A stretch of DNA of 64,000 bases from Mesorhizobium loti. Its GTDB lineage: Bacteria; Pseudomonadota; Alphaproteobacteria; Rhizobiales; Rhizobiaceae. The notes beneath the pieces were generated by a model. The model was not told the origin of the DNA, did no database searches, and saw nothing but the letters and a program-made list of their open reading frames with translations. The DNA is taken from assembly GCF_003148495.1 (NCBI RefSeq), contig NZ_QGGH01000015.1:1-64000 (forward strand), in the 5' to 3' direction. How positions within the stretch are numbered: position 1 is the first letter of the stretch; the number at the start of each line of letters is the position of its first letter. Position numbers and translations under genes: made by a program. Shown here piece by piece: positions 10,732 through 20,165 of the stretch.

Positions 10732-11058
10732 AACATCTTGAAGGTGCCGGGTGATGGCGCTGAGGCACCAGAGCGGCGGATTTTCTGCTGAGCTACTCGG
10801 ACTGAATACGCGTTCCCATTCACGTTAGCTGTGGATAACAAGGCTGAATTAACATGCAAAATCTGCGCATCTAAGTCGATCCGAGCACGAGGTTGCGCGC
10901 GCACGGACTTTGCGGACCTCAATCGCCGTCACCCTGAAATCGACGAGGCATCGGCTATCCCAAAATTGGGGCTTGACGTTACGTAAGGTCCCATGTTTTC
11001 CGATGTGCGGGAACGGCTTCCAGTCTCATCCTAAGGGCGACGAAAATGAGGGGCAGTA
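10732..11058. other. Intergenic region with a possible MerR-type operator
   Basis: No gene is supported between nodA and the small ORF at 11059. The one notable feature is a 16-bp near-palindrome, GACGTTACGTAAGGTC, at 10975-10990 within a TTGAC context, similar to operators bound by MerR-family regulators. No regulator gene is nearby. Confidence 0.3.
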
Positions 11059-11244
11059 ATGGTGGCTGGCGAACCTAATGACGTGCGCGTCAAGCGTTGC
11101 GGTGGGGGATGGGTCGTTCATACTGTCGAGGACGGCAAACTGACAGTTCTTCGGTTCAAGACACAGTCTCCCGCCGAAAATTTCGCCGATGGCCAACGAG
11201 CCAGGCTCGGCCTTGCTGCCAAGCCGCCGATCGACGAACGCTGA
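11059..11244 (+). CDS. Small protein of unknown function
   Basis: A 61-residue ORF behind a good GAGGGG ribosome-binding site. It reads as a small basic protein with a beta-rich middle (GGGWVVHTVEDGKLTVLRF) followed by a predicted helix. I recognise no family. Similar short proteins with a GGW motif are frequent in rhizobia, so it may be a real gene. No operon partner is visible. Confidence 0.5.
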   Translation: MVAGEPNDVRVKRCGGGWVVHTVEDGKLTVLRFKTQSPAENFADGQRARLGLAAKPPIDER

Positions 11245-11718
11245 TATGCAACCGGATCAGGCGTTAGATGGCTGGTGAGCCCATGGTGCCGGCGGGAAAC
11301 ACTTTGCCGAAGGCCCACCTCAGTGCTGCTTGCGACCGTTCGGCTAGCCATATTCGCGATGATGGTTGGCACCGCTGCCGATGCGGAAGACGATGGCCTG
11401 CTTGATCGACACGGCGGCAAAGATCATGAAAAGCCAGGTCGTCAAGGACCCAGCCGCGGCGCTTGAGAAGGCAGCAAGAATTTGCAAGCCGCCACCGCAA
11501 GTAACCTGAGACAAGGGTCAGACATGCAAACCGCTGTTCGCCGATCAGCAGATGCGAGACATTGCGCCATCCCACGAAGGCCCACGGTGCCCAAGGCGCA
11601 GTGGGCATCAGCCTTTCGAAGCTGAGCGTCAGCAACTTCGTCGAGTCTTAGACTAGACGCTCTTCAGTGCCGAGCACGTTGCAACGGGGCGAAGAGGCTC
11701 GCACATTTGGAGCGCGGC
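11245..11718. other. Intergenic region without a supported gene
   Basis: Open frames on both strands look like chance frames. One minus-strand frame contains a hydrophobic run (SLTTWLFMIFAAVSIKQAIV) that could be the end of a lost membrane protein, but no family can be named. The segment separates the nod region from panD. Confidence 0.35.
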
Positions 11719-12171
11719 TCACGCCCCGGAGACCAGGGCAGGAATGACCAAAGGCTCATCCGCCTCGTCAAGAATCGCGAAACTGTAACGGCCGTCTGTG
11801 TCAATATCGACGGAGTAGCTCAGGCGGTCGAGTATGTGGTTATCCTGGTCGAACGTGACGATCCGCGGCTTCAGCGAAGTGATATGCGCTTCGTCCAGGT
11901 AGATGGAGCTGCAGACGATAATCGGGTCGTCGGGCTGACAGGTGCGAGCCGCCGCTCCGTTGAGGATGCAGCACCGTGAACCGCGCTCGCCGAGGATGAC
12001 ATAGGTCGAAATCCGCGCACCGGAATTCTTATTCCATATCTCCACGAATTCCATCGGCAGGATCCCGGCTGCCTCGCAGTGGTCGGGGTCGAGCGTTATC
12101 GAACCATGGTAGTTGAGGTTCGCTTCGGTGACGTGAATGCCGTGCAGCTTGCCGGCCACTATTTTTCGCAT
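11719..12171 (-). CDS. panD: Aspartate 1-decarboxylase PanD
   Basis: PanD converts aspartate to beta-alanine for pantothenate synthesis. The processing site is clear: LNYHGSITLD, where cleavage before the serine makes the pyruvoyl cofactor. The conserved ISTYVILGERGS and LNGAAARTCQPDD blocks follow. I start at MRKIVAGKLHGIHV (ATG 12171), which has a GAGG upstream; the frame opens earlier at 12195. The 150-residue product is longer than the usual ~126 because of a C-terminal extension of roughly 35 residues. It is the last gene of the bioBFDAZ run, 56 bases after bioZ. The partner panB is 10 kb away and panC is ruined. Confidence 0.9.
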   Translation of the reverse strand: MRKIVAGKLHGIHVTEANLNYHGSITLDPDHCEAAGILPMEFVEIWNKNSGARISTYVILGERGSRCCILNGAAARTCQPDDPIIVCSSIYLDEAHITSLKPRIVTFDQDNHILDRLSYSVDIDTDGRYSFAILDEADEPLVIPALVSGA

Positions 12172-12227
12172 TGGTTCTGTTGTCCTCATCATCATACAAG
12201 GTGAATCTTGGCAGCTGGTTCGCTCGG

Positions 12228-13211
12228 CTAAATTCCGACGACGAGGGCACCGCCGCTGAGGCCCGCGCCCGCCGCCGCCAGAAGAATTTTCTCGCCCGGC
12301 CGAAACGGCTGCATCCGATGGGCCAGCGACAGCGAGAGCGGGATCGTTGCGGCGGAAGAATTGCCATAGTCGGCGATCGTCTTGACGATCGCGTGATCGG
12401 CTATGCCTAGGTTCCTCCCGACCGCGTCGAAAATGCGGGCGTTGGCCTGATGCGGCACGAACCGATCGATATCCTGCGGCCGCATTTGGGCTGTAGCGAG
12501 CGCGTCCTCCGAGCAGGCAGTCATCATCTCGACCGCCTTGCCGAACACTTCACGGCCGTCGGTGATCGTCATGCGGATCTGCTCGAGATCGAGGTCGCCA
12601 TGGAACGGTCTGTTGCTTCCTCCCGCCGGAATCTGGATCAGCCCGTAGCGCGAGCCGTCGGAATCCACCGAAGCGCCGAGAATGCCTCGATCCGGGTCAT
12701 CGCACGGACCAATCACCACGGCGCCGGCGGCATCGGCAAACAGCACGGCGCTGGCGCGCTCGGCCGGATTGATGCGGCGGCTGAGGATGTTAGCAGCAAT
12801 GACAAGGCTCGCTTTGCCGTGGAGGCGGGTAAAGCCTTCGGCAAACATCAGCGCATAGATGAAGCCGGCGCAGGCACCGGTCAGATCGATCGCTCCAGCA
12901 CGACCCAGTCCCAGCCGATGTGCGACCAGTGGCGCGCTCGGCGGCAGGAGGTGATCGGGTGTCGAGGTGGCGAGCAACAGCAGGCCGATGTCGCTCCGGT
13001 TGATGCCCGCATTTGCCAGCGCCATGTCGCCGGCATGCGCGGCAAGGCCCGACAGCGTGTCTTCGTCCGTTGCCCAGAAGCGCGACCGAATCCCGGTGCG
13101 CCGCTCGATCCAGCCGGGTTCAAGCCCGAGACGATCTTCGATTTCCGGGTTCTCCACCTTGCGCGCCGGCGCATGATGACCAAACCCGAGAATGCGCGAC
13201 GACCGGCTCAT
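12228..13211 (-). CDS. bioZ: BioZ, KAS III-like enzyme of pimeloyl precursor synthesis
   Basis: A 327-residue FabH-like ketoacyl synthase with the Cys-His-Asn triad in LTGACAGFIYAL, FVPHQANARI and DYGNSSAATIPL. Placement as the fifth gene of a biotin operon, overlapping bioA by 4 bases, identifies it as BioZ rather than housekeeping FabH. BioZ is known from rhizobia and relatives to make a pimelate-moiety precursor by condensing an acyl-CoA with malonyl-ACP. It supplies the substrate for BioF and so replaces the BioC/BioH route. Confidence 0.92.
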   Translation of the reverse strand: MSRSSRILGFGHHAPARKVENPEIEDRLGLEPGWIERRTGIRSRFWATDEDTLSGLAAHAGDMALANAGINRSDIGLLLLATSTPDHLLPPSAPLVAHRLGLGRAGAIDLTGACAGFIYALMFAEGFTRLHGKASLVIAANILSRRINPAERASAVLFADAAGAVVIGPCDDPDRGILGASVDSDGSRYGLIQIPAGGSNRPFHGDLDLEQIRMTITDGREVFGKAVEMMTACSEDALATAQMRPQDIDRFVPHQANARIFDAVGRNLGIADHAIVKTIADYGNSSAATIPLSLSLAHRMQPFRPGEKILLAAAGAGLSGGALVVGI

Positions 13212-14476
13212 GGCTTTGAGCCGAAGCGTTCGCCGGCCTCCTCGATGGCGTCATAGAGCCCGTCCAACTCGTCTCCGGTGATGCAATAGGGTGGCAGAAG
13301 ATAGAGGACATTGCCGAGCGGGCGCACAAGCAGGCCGCGCTCAAGGAAGAATGCGCGCAGTTTTGGCCCGATTTCGGCCAGATAGCCGGCAGAGTCGGTA
13401 CGCAGATCGAGGGCGGCGATCGTGCCGGTCGCCCGGCTGTCGGAGAAATATGGATTGTCCCGGAAGCGTTGAAGCCCGGCGGCCTGCTTCGCGCTCAGGG
13501 CCGCGATCCGCTCGGCCACCGGCTCGTCCTGCCAGATCTCGATATTGGCAAGTGCTGCCGCGCAGGCGATCGGATTGGCGGTGTAGGAGCTCGAGTGGAA
13601 AAAGGTCTTCTTGCGGTCCTCGGAATAGTGAGCCTGGAAGATGGCGTCAGTGGCAAGTGTGGCGGCCAGCGGGATGGCACCGCCGGTCAAGCCCTTCGAG
13701 GTGCACAGGATATCAGGAGATATGGACGCCTGCTCGCAGGCAAACATGGTTCCGGTGCGTCCCCAGCCGGTCATAACCTCGTCTGCGATCAAGAGCGTGC
13801 CGGAGGCCTCAGTGATCTTCTTCAATTCAGCCAGAACCGAAGCCGGATACATCAGCATGCCGCCAGCGCCGAGCACGAGCGGCTCGACGATCAGCGCGGC
13901 GACGCGCCGGTCACGGCTGACAGCCTCGAAACGATCCAGCGTTTCCTGCTCGCGGCCGGCGGCCGGGAAGGGGATGGTGTCGACCTCAAAGAGCAAAGGC
14001 TCGTAGGCGGCGTTGAACACGCCGCGGGCGCCGACGCTCATCGTGCCGATGGTGTCGCCATGGTAGCTGTGCTCCATGACGGCAATGCGCGAGCGCGGCG
14101 CGCCGAGGTTGCGGAAATAGCCGAGCGCCATTTTCAACGCGACTTCGACGGAGGTCGAGCCGCTGTCGGAATAGAACACCCGGTCGAGGCCGGGCGGGGC
14201 GAGGCCGACAAGCGCCTCTGCCAGCTGCTCGGCCGGCTCGTGGGTGAAGCCGGCGAAGATGATCTGGTCGAGGCTCGACGCGGTCGTCTCGATGGCCTTC
14301 ATGATGCGGGGATGGCGGTGGCCATGGGTGACGACCCACCAGGAGGAAATCGCGTCCAGGATGCGGGAGCCGTCGGCCTTGTGAAGATAGGCGCCTTCCG
14401 TCCGGACAATCTCGGGGATTGCCGGCTCGAGCGCGTGCTGGGTGAAGGGATGCCAGACTCGAGACTGCGTCATCAT
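13208..14476 (-). CDS. bioA: Adenosylmethionine-8-amino-7-oxononanoate aminotransferase BioA
   Basis: A 422-residue class-III PLP aminotransferase. It starts SRVWHPFTQHA, the BioA hallmark, with SSWWVVTHGHRHP, the YHGDTIG region, the cofactor aspartate in IADEVMTGWGRTG and the PLP lysine in CTSKGLTGG. It makes 7,8-diaminononanoate from KAPA using SAM as amino donor. ATGA-type overlaps with bioD before and bioZ after indicate coupled translation. A GGAGG precedes the tandem ATG. Confidence 0.97.
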   Translation of the reverse strand: MMTQSRVWHPFTQHALEPAIPEIVRTEGAYLHKADGSRILDAISSWWVVTHGHRHPRIMKAIETTASSLDQIIFAGFTHEPAEQLAEALVGLAPPGLDRVFYSDSGSTSVEVALKMALGYFRNLGAPRSRIAVMEHSYHGDTIGTMSVGARGVFNAAYEPLLFEVDTIPFPAAGREQETLDRFEAVSRDRRVAALIVEPLVLGAGGMLMYPASVLAELKKITEASGTLLIADEVMTGWGRTGTMFACEQASISPDILCTSKGLTGGAIPLAATLATDAIFQAHYSEDRKKTFFHSSSYTANPIACAAALANIEIWQDEPVAERIAALSAKQAAGLQRFRDNPYFSDSRATGTIAALDLRTDSAGYLAEIGPKLRAFFLERGLLVRPLGNVLYLLPPYCITGDELDGLYDAIEEAGERFGSKP

Positions 14477-15123
14477 TCGCCTCCTGCGATCGCTGTGAGG
14501 TCGAAGCCGGCAACCATCGCTTCCCTCAGCGTCTCACTTGTCAGCGGATCGAGAAGCGGCAGTCTGCCAAGCTGGCGCACGCCGCTGAATTCCACGATCG
14601 TCCTCTGCGTATCGGCCACCTCATCGCCGATGAAGGCGATGCCGATGAGCGGGATGGAACGGGCCCTGAGCGCTTCGATCGACAGCAAGGTGTGATTGAT
14701 CGTGCCGAGTGTGGTGCGGGCGCACAGAATGACCGGCATCCGCCACTGTGCGAATATGTCGACGAACTTGGTGCGCCGGTTGAGCGGCACCATCAGTCCC
14801 CCGGCACCTTCGATGACGATCGGACCCGGCAAGTCCGGAAGCGAGAGCTTTGCCACGTCTATCGCGACGCCGTCGAGTTCGGCTGAACGATGCGGCGACA
14901 GCGGCTCCTTCAGGCGATACACTTCGGGCAGGACGCGCCCCATCGGCAGGCCGGCGAGCCGTTCCACAACCTCGCTGTCGGTTTCGCCGTCGAGGCCCGA
15001 TTGCACCGGCTTCCAGTAGAAACCGTCGAGCAGGCCGGCGAGTCCTGCCGAAAACACTGTCTTGCCAATTCCGGTATCTGTTCCGGTGACGACGATGCGC
15101 TTGGTCATGTCGGCTCCGGTCAT
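14473..15123 (-). CDS. bioD: Dethiobiotin synthetase BioD
   Basis: A 216-residue P-loop enzyme with GTDTGIGKT near the N-terminus, the substrate lysine in YWKPVQSG and IEGAGGLMVPLN. It closes the ureido ring of dethiobiotin with CO2 and ATP. The first ATG (15123) overlaps the bioF stop; MTKRIVVTG five codons later is an alternative start. It is third in the bioBFDAZ operon. Confidence 0.96.
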   Translation of the reverse strand: MTGADMTKRIVVTGTDTGIGKTVFSAGLAGLLDGFYWKPVQSGLDGETDSEVVERLAGLPMGRVLPEVYRLKEPLSPHRSAELDGVAIDVAKLSLPDLPGPIVIEGAGGLMVPLNRRTKFVDIFAQWRMPVILCARTTLGTINHTLLSIEALRARSIPLIGIAFIGDEVADTQRTIVEFSGVRQLGRLPLLDPLTSETLREAMVAGFDLTAIAGGE

Positions 15124-16259
15124 GTTTGGGCCAACACCTCAACGAGCGCCTCGACCATGGCGGAAATGTCGGCTGCGCCGACGTTGAGCGTCAGCGAAAT
15201 GCGCAGCCGCGACGTGCCCTCGGGAACGGTCGGCGGACGAATGCCACGTATGTCGAAACCGCGAGCCTGCAATGCCGCCGCCACCGCCATGGCGCGCCTG
15301 TTGTCGCCGATGACGAATGGCTGGATCTGCGAGCCGCTGGGTACCACGCCGCAACGCTCGGCCAGTTGGCGGCCCGCGAAGGCAACGCGTTCCTGCAACT
15401 GAACGCGGCGCACGGGCTCGTCGGACAGCATGGCGAGCGCTTCGCGCACTGCCACTGCCATCAGTGGCGATGGCGCGGTGGCGTAGATGAATGGCCGGCA
15501 GCGATTGACGAGATAGTCGCACAGCGTTCGTGGTGCGGTGACAAGCGCGCCGGAGGCGCCAAGCGCCTTGCCGCATGTATGGAGCGCGATGATGTTGTCA
15601 CGGCCCTCGAACGCGGCGGCCAGCCCCCGGCCGTCCGGCCCCCATACACCCGTGGCGTGCGCCTCGTCGACCACGATGAATGCTTCATGCCGATCGGCAA
15701 GCGCGACGAGGCTCTCCATCGGCGCGCGGTCGCCATCCATGCTGTAGAGGCTTTCGACGGCGATCCAGACGCTGCCCATGCCGCCGTCGGCGCGCCAGCG
15801 GGTGATCGCATCCTCGACGGCATCGACGTCGTTGTGCGCGGTGAGCTTGAACTCGGCGCGGCCACCGCGGGCCCCCTCATGCATGCTGGCATGAGCAAGC
15901 TCGTCGAGGATCAAGAGGTCGCCCTTTTGCGGCAGCGTCGTCAGCAGAGCGAAGTTGGCGATGTAGCCGCTGCCGAAGAACAGCGCGCGCTCGGCTCCGA
16001 AGAACGCCGCCGCGTCCGCCTCCAATTGCTCATGCTCCGGTGCATTGCCGCGCAACAGCCGCGATCCGGTCGCGCCCACCGGCGTGCCCCGCGCAATCGC
16101 CGCCGCAACCGCCTCGCCAAGTCTTTTGGAGGCGGCAAGTCCGAGATAGTCGTTCGACGAGAAGTCGAGCCCGGCGCGCGGCACAAGTGTGCGCAGCCGG
16201 TCCTTGCGCGCCAGTCCCTGCAAGGTCGCGTCATAGCGGGCAAGTTGTGCCCCGTTCAT
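15120..16259 (-). CDS. bioF: 8-amino-7-oxononanoate synthase BioF
   Basis: A 379-residue alpha-oxoamine synthase. Visible are DFSSNDYLGLA, GATGSRLLRG, the ALFFGSGYIAN region, VVDEAHATGVWG and the PLP site HTCGKALGASGA with its lysine. It condenses the pimeloyl thioester with alanine to give KAPA. Start overlaps the bioB stop by 4 bases. Confidence 0.97.
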   Translation of the reverse strand: MNGAQLARYDATLQGLARKDRLRTLVPRAGLDFSSNDYLGLAASKRLGEAVAAAIARGTPVGATGSRLLRGNAPEHEQLEADAAAFFGAERALFFGSGYIANFALLTTLPQKGDLLILDELAHASMHEGARGGRAEFKLTAHNDVDAVEDAITRWRADGGMGSVWIAVESLYSMDGDRAPMESLVALADRHEAFIVVDEAHATGVWGPDGRGLAAAFEGRDNIIALHTCGKALGASGALVTAPRTLCDYLVNRCRPFIYATAPSPLMAVAVREALAMLSDEPVRRVQLQERVAFAGRQLAERCGVVPSGSQIQPFVIGDNRRAMAVAAALQARGFDIRGIRPPTVPEGTSRLRISLTLNVGAADISAMVEALVEVLAQT

Positions 16260-17251
16260 TGCGCCCCGAGTTCCATCGGCTCGATGCCGAGACGGCGGAA
16301 CAGAAGGCTATCCTTGTCCTCGCCCGGATTGTTCGCCGTCAGCAGCGTGTCGCCGACGAAGATCGAGTTGGCGCCGGCAAAGAAGCACAGTGCCTGCATC
16401 TCGTCGGTCATGGCGGTGCGGCCGGCCGAAAGCCGGACATGCGATTTCGGCATCATGATGCGCGCCAGCGCGATCACGCGCACGAATTCGATCGGCTCGA
16501 TGGGTTTAGCTTCGGCCAGCGGGGTGCCGTCGATCGGGATCAGCATGTTGATCGGAACGCTTTCGGGATGCTCCGGCAGATTGGCCAGCGTCACCAGCAT
16601 GTCGATTCGGTCGATTGGCTCCTCGCCCATGCCGACGATGCCGCCGCAGCAGACCTTGATGCCGCTGTCGCGGACATTGGCCAACGTATCCAGCCGGTCG
16701 GCAAACGTGCGGGTCGAAATGATCTCGCTGTAGTAGCGCTCCGACGTGTCAATGTTGTGGTTATAGTAGTCGAGGCCCGCCTGTTTCAGTCGAGCGGCCT
16801 GCTCGAGATCGAGCATGCCGAGCGTCATGCAGGTCTCCATGCCCAGCGCCTTGACGCCTTCGACCATCGCCACCACCGCATCCATGTCGCGCGCCTTGGG
16901 GTTTCGCCAGGCAGCACCCATGCAATAGCGGGTGGCGCCGGCGTCACGCGCCTTGGTCGCCTCGGCGATGACGCGCCTGACCTCCATCAGCTTCGACGCC
17001 TTCAAACCGCTTTCGTGATGCGCAGACTGGCTGCAATAACCGCAATCCTCGGGGCATCCGCCGGTCTTGATGCTGAGCAGCCGGCTGAGCTGGACCTTGT
17101 TGGGATCGAAATTCTGGCGATGCACGGTCTGCGCTTGAAACAGCAGGTCGTTGAAGGGCGCGTCGTGGAGCGCCTGGGCTTCCGCTCGCGTCCAGGGGGG
17201 AAGCGCCCAACCGATTGGATCCGAGGTCAGGTCTGGGCTGAGTTCGTTCAT
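16256..17251 (-). CDS. bioB: Biotin synthase BioB
   Basis: A 331-residue radical SAM enzyme with the cluster cysteines in CPEDCGYCSQS, the YYNHNIDTSE block, FVGDTLLTANN and conserved GCCGGIVGMG-like (KVCCGGIVGMGE). It inserts sulfur into dethiobiotin. It is the first gene of bioBFDAZ-panD. The spacer upstream (17252-17382) should hold the promoter; I did not find a convincing BioR-type palindrome there. Confidence 0.97.
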   Translation of the reverse strand: MNELSPDLTSDPIGWALPPWTRAEAQALHDAPFNDLLFQAQTVHRQNFDPNKVQLSRLLSIKTGGCPEDCGYCSQSAHHESGLKASKLMEVRRVIAEATKARDAGATRYCMGAAWRNPKARDMDAVVAMVEGVKALGMETCMTLGMLDLEQAARLKQAGLDYYNHNIDTSERYYSEIISTRTFADRLDTLANVRDSGIKVCCGGIVGMGEEPIDRIDMLVTLANLPEHPESVPINMLIPIDGTPLAEAKPIEPIEFVRVIALARIMMPKSHVRLSAGRTAMTDEMQALCFFAGANSIFVGDTLLTANNPGEDKDSLLFRRLGIEPMELGAQ

Positions 17252-17382
17252 AAGGTCTTGTTCTCCATAATCTTCCGTCCTTGGCCTGGAGCGTTGCAGT
17301 GGATGCTGAAGACAAGGCGCATGCCAGCGGGAAGTCTTCTATCGAAACGCGTGAGCGGACTCTCCAACTGCTGCCCGCAGGC

Positions 17383-17730
17383 TCAACTCACGTCATCCGT
17401 GGGGATTACGGTTTCCGTTATTTTACTCTGAGCACAGGAATGCTCCTTTCTGATCGCGTCGCAGGATTCGGTGAAGGCGACGTCCAGCAGATAACCCAGA
17501 AGTTCCAGCCCGTGAGAGGCCGCCAACTGGCGCATCTCGTCGAGTCGGCAGATGATGACGCCAAGGGCTGCGACGCGGCTTTCTGTGCCTTGCTGGTCCG
17601 TCCCTCCCGCCTCCGTTGTTGAAGCGTGTCGCTTGGCGCCGAGAAGGCTTGCGTCGGCTGTTGGTGGAACCGGGGACGTGCTGACGCAGGTTAGCCTGCC
17701 ACCAAAGGAGTTCCTGCGATCCCGGTTCAT
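17383..17730 (-). CDS. Conserved hypothetical protein between nadC and bioB
   Basis: A 115-residue ORF with a GGAGAGG just before its ATG, starting 10 bases after nadC stops. The recognisable part is ICRLDEMRQLAASHGLELL followed by GYLLDVAFTESCDAIRK, which resembles a recurring small-protein motif in rhizobia (LDEMRRLA-x-GLD-x-LAYLIDMA-x-EA). No function is known to me. It is probably cotranscribed with nadABC. The first 50 residues are low-complexity and the true start may be later. Confidence 0.6.
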   Translation of the reverse strand: MNRDRRNSFGGRLTCVSTSPVPPTADASLLGAKRHASTTEAGGTDQQGTESRVAALGVIICRLDEMRQLAASHGLELLGYLLDVAFTESCDAIRKEHSCAQSKITETVIPTDDVS

Positions 17731-17740
17731 GTCCTCTCCA

Positions 17741-18622
17741 TCAGTTCAGATGCCTGTTGCAATTTCGGTCGGCCGGCATGTCGAGACCGATGTCGAGAAT
17801 GGGCGCGCTGTGGGTAAGCCAGCCGACCGATATGAGGTCGACGCCGGTCGCCGCAATTGCCGTGGCGCTCGCCCGCGTTACCCGGCCCGAAGCCTCGGTG
17901 ATCGCGCGGCCACCGACCATAGCCACAGCCTGCGCAAGGTCCTCGACCGACATGTTGTCGAGGAGCACGGCGTCGACGCCCGCTGTAAGCGCGATCTCCA
18001 ACTGGTCCAGCCTGTCGACCTCGACCTCGATCTTGACCATGTGACCTATGGCGCTACGCGCCCGCTCGATTGCGGTGCGGATATCGCCGGCAATGGCGAT
18101 ATGGTTGTCCTTGATCAGTACGGCGTCATCGAGCGCGAAGCGGTGATTGGCGCCGCCGCCCGCTCGCACCGCATATTTTTCCAGGACACGCAGGCCGGGC
18201 GTTGTCTTTCGCGTGCACACGATCTTTGCGTTATAGCCGCGCACCGCGTTTACGAGCGTAGCCGTTGCCGTCGCGATGCCGCTGAGCTTGCACAAGAAAT
18301 TGAGCGCCGTGCGCTCTGCGGTCAGCAAGCTGCGGGCCGGCCCGCTTACGATCGCAATCGTCTCTCCGGCCGAAACCTTACCGCCTTCAGGACACCGCAG
18401 CTGCATGCTGATCCCGGGATCAACCAGCAGGAAGGCAAACATGACCAAATCGAGCCCGGCAACAACGCCGGCCTGCCGGGCATTCAACGCCAGCGTCGCT
18501 TTGCAATCGGCGGGGATTATCGCATCGCTCGTGATGTCGCCGGCTCTGCCCAAATCTTCCAGCAGGGCGTAGCGCACGATGGGCTCCATGATGATCTGTG
18601 GAAGCGGTGCAAGTGAAGTCAT
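17741..18622 (-). CDS. nadC: Quinolinate phosphoribosyltransferase NadC
   Basis: NadC makes nicotinate mononucleotide from quinolinate and PRPP. Motifs present: ALLEDLGRAGDITSDAI, ERTALNFLCKLSGIAT, CTRKTTPGLRVLEKYAV, GGGANHRFALDDAVLIKDNH and VDLISVGWLTHS. I start at the ATG at 18622 (MTSLAPLPQII), one base after the nadB stop. The frame opens at 18673 but the extension lies inside nadB. The product is 293 residues. Confidence 0.96.
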   Translation of the reverse strand: MTSLAPLPQIIMEPIVRYALLEDLGRAGDITSDAIIPADCKATLALNARQAGVVAGLDLVMFAFLLVDPGISMQLRCPEGGKVSAGETIAIVSGPARSLLTAERTALNFLCKLSGIATATATLVNAVRGYNAKIVCTRKTTPGLRVLEKYAVRAGGGANHRFALDDAVLIKDNHIAIAGDIRTAIERARSAIGHMVKIEVEVDRLDQLEIALTAGVDAVLLDNMSVEDLAQAVAMVGGRAITEASGRVTRASATAIAATGVDLISVGWLTHSAPILDIGLDMPADRNCNRHLN

Positions 18623-18623
18623 G

Positions 18624-20165
18624 TCAACGGCTCCGTTCGGATGCTTGCCATCTGAGCGTGACGGCATTCTCAAAAGCTGTGCAGAGCGTCAGTCGCGAAG
18701 GGAGGGCGGCGGCATCGCGCCCGGGGAAATCAGACCGATAATGCGAACCGCGGCTCTCTTCGCGTCGAAAAGCTGCGATCGCCATCAACAGTGCCACCAG
18801 GGCCGGATCGGCCGCGGCCGTCTCGCCGACAGAGATCGGCAGCAGTGTCGCGACCGTGTCGCGCAATGATTTCCCATTCCGAACAATGCCAAGCGCATTG
18901 GACACAATCGGGCGAATAGGTGAAGGGTCGGGCCGGATGGGAACAGTTGCCGGAAGCCTAGGCCACTGCCAACCCGCAGAGGTAGCCGCGACGCTTTCAG
19001 CCACCCAGGCGGCGGTTGCAACCGCTTCGGTCAGCGAGTTGCTGGCAAGCCGGTTGGCGCCATGCAGTCCTGTGCATGCGACTTCGCCACAGGCCCACAG
19101 GCCGCTAACGGAAGTTCGCCCCTCGGCGTCAACGGCCACGCCGCCCATGTGATAGTGAGCAGCGGGACGCACGGGAATGGGTTCCACCGCCGGATCGATG
19201 CCGGCATGCTTGCAAATAGCGTCGATTGCCGGAAAGCGCCTTGCGAATTTCTGCCCGAGACAATGTCGGGCATCGAGATAGACGCCATGCCCGGCGGCGA
19301 GCTGATCCGAGATCGCCCGCGCAACCACATCGCGCGATGCGAGTTCTGCCCCAGGCGTGTCTGCCAGGAAGCGATGGCCGTGCTCATCGATCAGCACCGC
19401 GCCTTCGCCACGCACTGCTTCGCTGACAAGCGGCATTGGCCGGCGCGCAATGTCGAGGGCCGTCGGGTGGAATTGCACGAATTCGAGATCGGCTAGTTCC
19501 GCGCCAGCACAGGCTGCAAGCGCCAGGCCGTGCCCGAATGAGGAGAGCGGGTTGGTTGTATCGCAAAACAGGCCGCCTATACCACCGGTGGCCAGCACCA
19601 CGCGGCGTGTGGGCAATGCGAACACGGCGCCATGCAGGACAGTCAGCAAGCCCACAATGCTGCCTTCCGCGACAACCAAGCGAAGCGCTGTCATGCCTTC
19701 CATGATCGTGATCGAACGGGTTCGCCGCGCCACGCCGAGCAGCGCCCGAAACAACTCGCGGCCAGTTGCGTCGCCGGCGGCGTGCACGATGCGGCGACGC
19801 GAATGCGCCGCTTCCAGGCCCAGCCGTAGCCTCCCGTCTAGCGACCGGTCGAAAGGAGCACCAAGACGAATGAGGTTCTCGACGGCTTGAGGTACGGCCT
19901 CTACCACCCGCCTGGCCATTTGTTCGTCGCAAAGCCCATCGCCGGCAGCAAGCGTATCGGCGAGGTGCAGGTCGGGGCTGTCGTCCTCCCCCAGACTCGC
20001 TGCGAGCCCGCCTTGGGCGAGCGTGCTCGAGGCTTCGGTTCCGAGCGGGGTCCCGGACAGAAGGACGACTGTTTGCGGCGCCAAGTGTAGCGCCGTCATG
20101 AGCCCGGCGATACCAGCGCCGATGATGACCGGCGCTCCGCCAATGTGATGGATGTCCGCCGTCAT
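18624..20165 (-). CDS. nadB: L-aspartate oxidase NadB
   Basis: A 513-residue flavoprotein with the FAD fold GAGIAGLMTALHL, the SSTLAQGGLAA block, HSRRRIVHAAGDATG, and LACGEVACTGLHGANRLASNSL-type C-terminal signature (seen as GLWACGEVACTGLHG). It oxidises aspartate to iminoaspartate for quinolinate synthesis. It overlaps nadA by 4 bases and is followed directly by nadC, so nadABC is one unit. Confidence 0.96.
   Translation of the reverse strand: MTADIHHIGGAPVIIGAGIAGLMTALHLAPQTVVLLSGTPLGTEASSTLAQGGLAASLGEDDSPDLHLADTLAAGDGLCDEQMARRVVEAVPQAVENLIRLGAPFDRSLDGRLRLGLEAAHSRRRIVHAAGDATGRELFRALLGVARRTRSITIMEGMTALRLVVAEGSIVGLLTVLHGAVFALPTRRVVLATGGIGGLFCDTTNPLSSFGHGLALAACAGAELADLEFVQFHPTALDIARRPMPLVSEAVRGEGAVLIDEHGHRFLADTPGAELASRDVVARAISDQLAAGHGVYLDARHCLGQKFARRFPAIDAICKHAGIDPAVEPIPVRPAAHYHMGGVAVDAEGRTSVSGLWACGEVACTGLHGANRLASNSLTEAVATAAWVAESVAATSAGWQWPRLPATVPIRPDPSPIRPIVSNALGIVRNGKSLRDTVATLLPISVGETAAADPALVALLMAIAAFRREESRGSHYRSDFPGRDAAALPSRLTLCTAFENAVTLRWQASERSR

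Noticed and set aside
10975..10990. MerR-type operator as evidence of a metal or stress regulon
   Set aside because: The palindrome is suggestive, but no MerR gene or target gene is adjacent, so only a note is given.
13469..14695. 408-codon open frame antisense to bioA
   Set aside because: It is a shadow of bioA on the minus strand, without motifs.
15126..16733. 535-codon open frame antisense to bioF and bioB
   Set aside because: The bio genes on the other strand match their families over full length. The long antisense frame is a product of high GC at third positions and has no family motifs.
17252..17382. BioR operator in front of bioB
   Set aside because: I looked for a TTAT-centre-ATAA palindrome in the spacer and found none convincing.
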